Shown here one piece after another: positions 62,801-64,000 of a stretch of DNA of 64,000 bases. The stretch is from NCBI RefSeq assembly GCF_037042905.1, contig NW_026974140.1, forward strand, positions 11,605,001-11,669,000. The letters run 5' to 3'. The DNA is from Lytechinus pictus. Taxonomy: Eukaryota; Echinodermata; Echinoidea; Temnopleuroida; Toxopneustidae. The stretch's first letter is position 1, and each line of letters opens with the position of its first letter. The notes under the pieces are model-generated. The model was not told the origin of the DNA, made no database searches, and saw only the letters and a list, made by a program, of their open reading frames with translations. The translations under genes were made by a program, and so were the position numbers.

Positions 62801-64000
62801 TCCTTCACATCGATTGAAGATGTTGTGCTCGAGTTCAAATCAGGAGAATGAATTTTAGGAAATTGCTTTTTTAAAGAATAATTGTATTTGTGTTTTTGTC
62901 ACACCATGAGATTTTTTAAAGTATATTTTTCCTGTAGTATTATAAGTTTCGTTTTTAACATCAAAGTTTTTATATTTACGATGTCCTCACATCACGAGAT
63001 AGTCGGGAGGGGGGGGGGGGCATGGCATTGGCCAAAACCAGAGAGAGTTTTAAGAATTTTTTCCAAAAACAGCTCTTGATCAAAATCTTTTTGTTATTTT
63101 TTAATTTTCACTTTCTTGGTTAAAAAAAAGAACGCTGCATGGTTTATATTATATAAAGATTTTTTTTTTCCTTTTTGAAGCTCAATGCACCCCAGACTTT
63201 GTTAATTTTGAGCGAATTGAACATTGCAGCATGTTCAAAATGTTAAATATTCATTAAGAAAATAATGTGTAAAGTACCCCCACTTAAAATAATTTACGGA
63301 TGTCGCCTCTGGTTGTCGGCTTGTGAAAGTGAAAATGATGATTCATTTGTCAATGCTATTGTCATTGATGATCATTATATCAATAGCAATTATTTAAATG
63401 AGCATGTCTGTAGGTCTATCGATATTTAAATGTAATGTGTTTTTAGCATATTTCCATTTCTTTATATTTTGTTAGATATAGGGCTACTAAAATGCCATGA
63501 AGACCTTTGGAAAGAGCCATCGCCTGTCGGTCCTCTTCTTATTTTTTTTAAATTGAAACAAACAATTATCGCTTATTTAGTGGTAATTATTTAACTTATT
63601 TTACCCTATTATCACTGCCGGCTTTAGACCATTTTCGTTGATAGCGAAATTATTGTATGATTCAAATAAGTGGTGGTGAGAGTGGACGCAAATCGTCTAA
63701 CCTTGCAATAAAACAGAAGAGTTTTGATGATCAGTATTCAAAGTCCTCTAGCTTTGTAAAAGTGCACCAATTTGTGCTATTGTATGCTGAGATGTGCGTT
63801 ATTTATATCTAAAACCCAATTTAACGTGTGATGTAATACTTTAGCCCTTGTCTAAGTCTGTATGAAAGTCATGTCGGACGTCATGTTGGTTTTGATTCAC
63901 GTCGGTGTTTAATGCATCAATATTGACACGATGGGATAGCACGTGTAATATTACAGGACGGGTAGTTTATCAAAATAGTTCTTAGGATAGTGCCCCATGG
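62293..64000. other. No gene recognised
   Basis: AT-rich beyond about 62,850, with a G-run at 63008. It could be the first intron of a + strand gene starting at 62286, but nothing shows it. Confidence 0.35.

Noticed and set aside
1..64000. CRISPR arrays, operons, prophage or toxin systems
   Set aside because: The repeats are eukaryotic micro- and minisatellites and transposons, and the genes are spliced animal genes; nothing prokaryotic was seen.

Overview
The window looks like AT-rich nuclear DNA of a marine invertebrate deuterostome, most likely an echinoderm and perhaps a sea urchin. The grounds are short coding exons separated by long introns with GT-AG junctions, AATAAA signals, long G/C homopolymer runs, many MITEs, tRNA-derived SINEs, a CR1/L2-like LINE fragment, and an array of the GCTCGCGCTTCGCGCTCGC type that I associate with urchin genomes. 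The organism call is inference. There is no sign of bacterial operons, CRISPR or phage.

Layout, left to right. (1) 1-2350: last two coding exons of SPCS3, a signal peptidase complex subunit, on the + strand, followed by an AT-rich 3' UTR and intergenic DNA. (2) About 9.6-22 kb: mostly intergenic, with repeats and one weak candidate 5' UTR exon. (3) 22,002 to about 41,165 (+): a ten-exon gene whose exons join in phase into a 458-residue secreted protein. It has a signal peptide, a coiled coil, a Pro/Glu and Thr/Pro mucin-like stalk, and a C-terminal fibrinogen-like domain of the type found in contactin-associated proteins. Its introns hold a 2.8-kb foldback element, a 1.25-kb minisatellite, several inverted-repeat elements and a duplicated exon pair. 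(4) 46,130-57,041 (+): a complete seven-exon gene for a 248-residue four-transmembrane M6/proteolipid protein (PLP/DM20 family). Its introns hold at least five transposon fragments. (5) 59.0-62.3 kb: weak evidence for a minus-strand terminal exon (59,064-59,240) and a CpG-richer block near 62 kb with candidate first exons on both strands.

The three clear genes do not form one pathway. SPCS3 acts in ER signal-peptide removal, the second gene makes a secreted extracellular protein, and M6 is a plasma-membrane tetraspan. Most long open frames in the window are by-products of trinucleotide or 36-bp repeats. The best leads are the fibrinogen-like gene with its duplicated exons, the foldback element with internal satellite repeats, and the M6 protein whose second extracellular loop has no cysteines. 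I did not find a convincing new multi-gene system.
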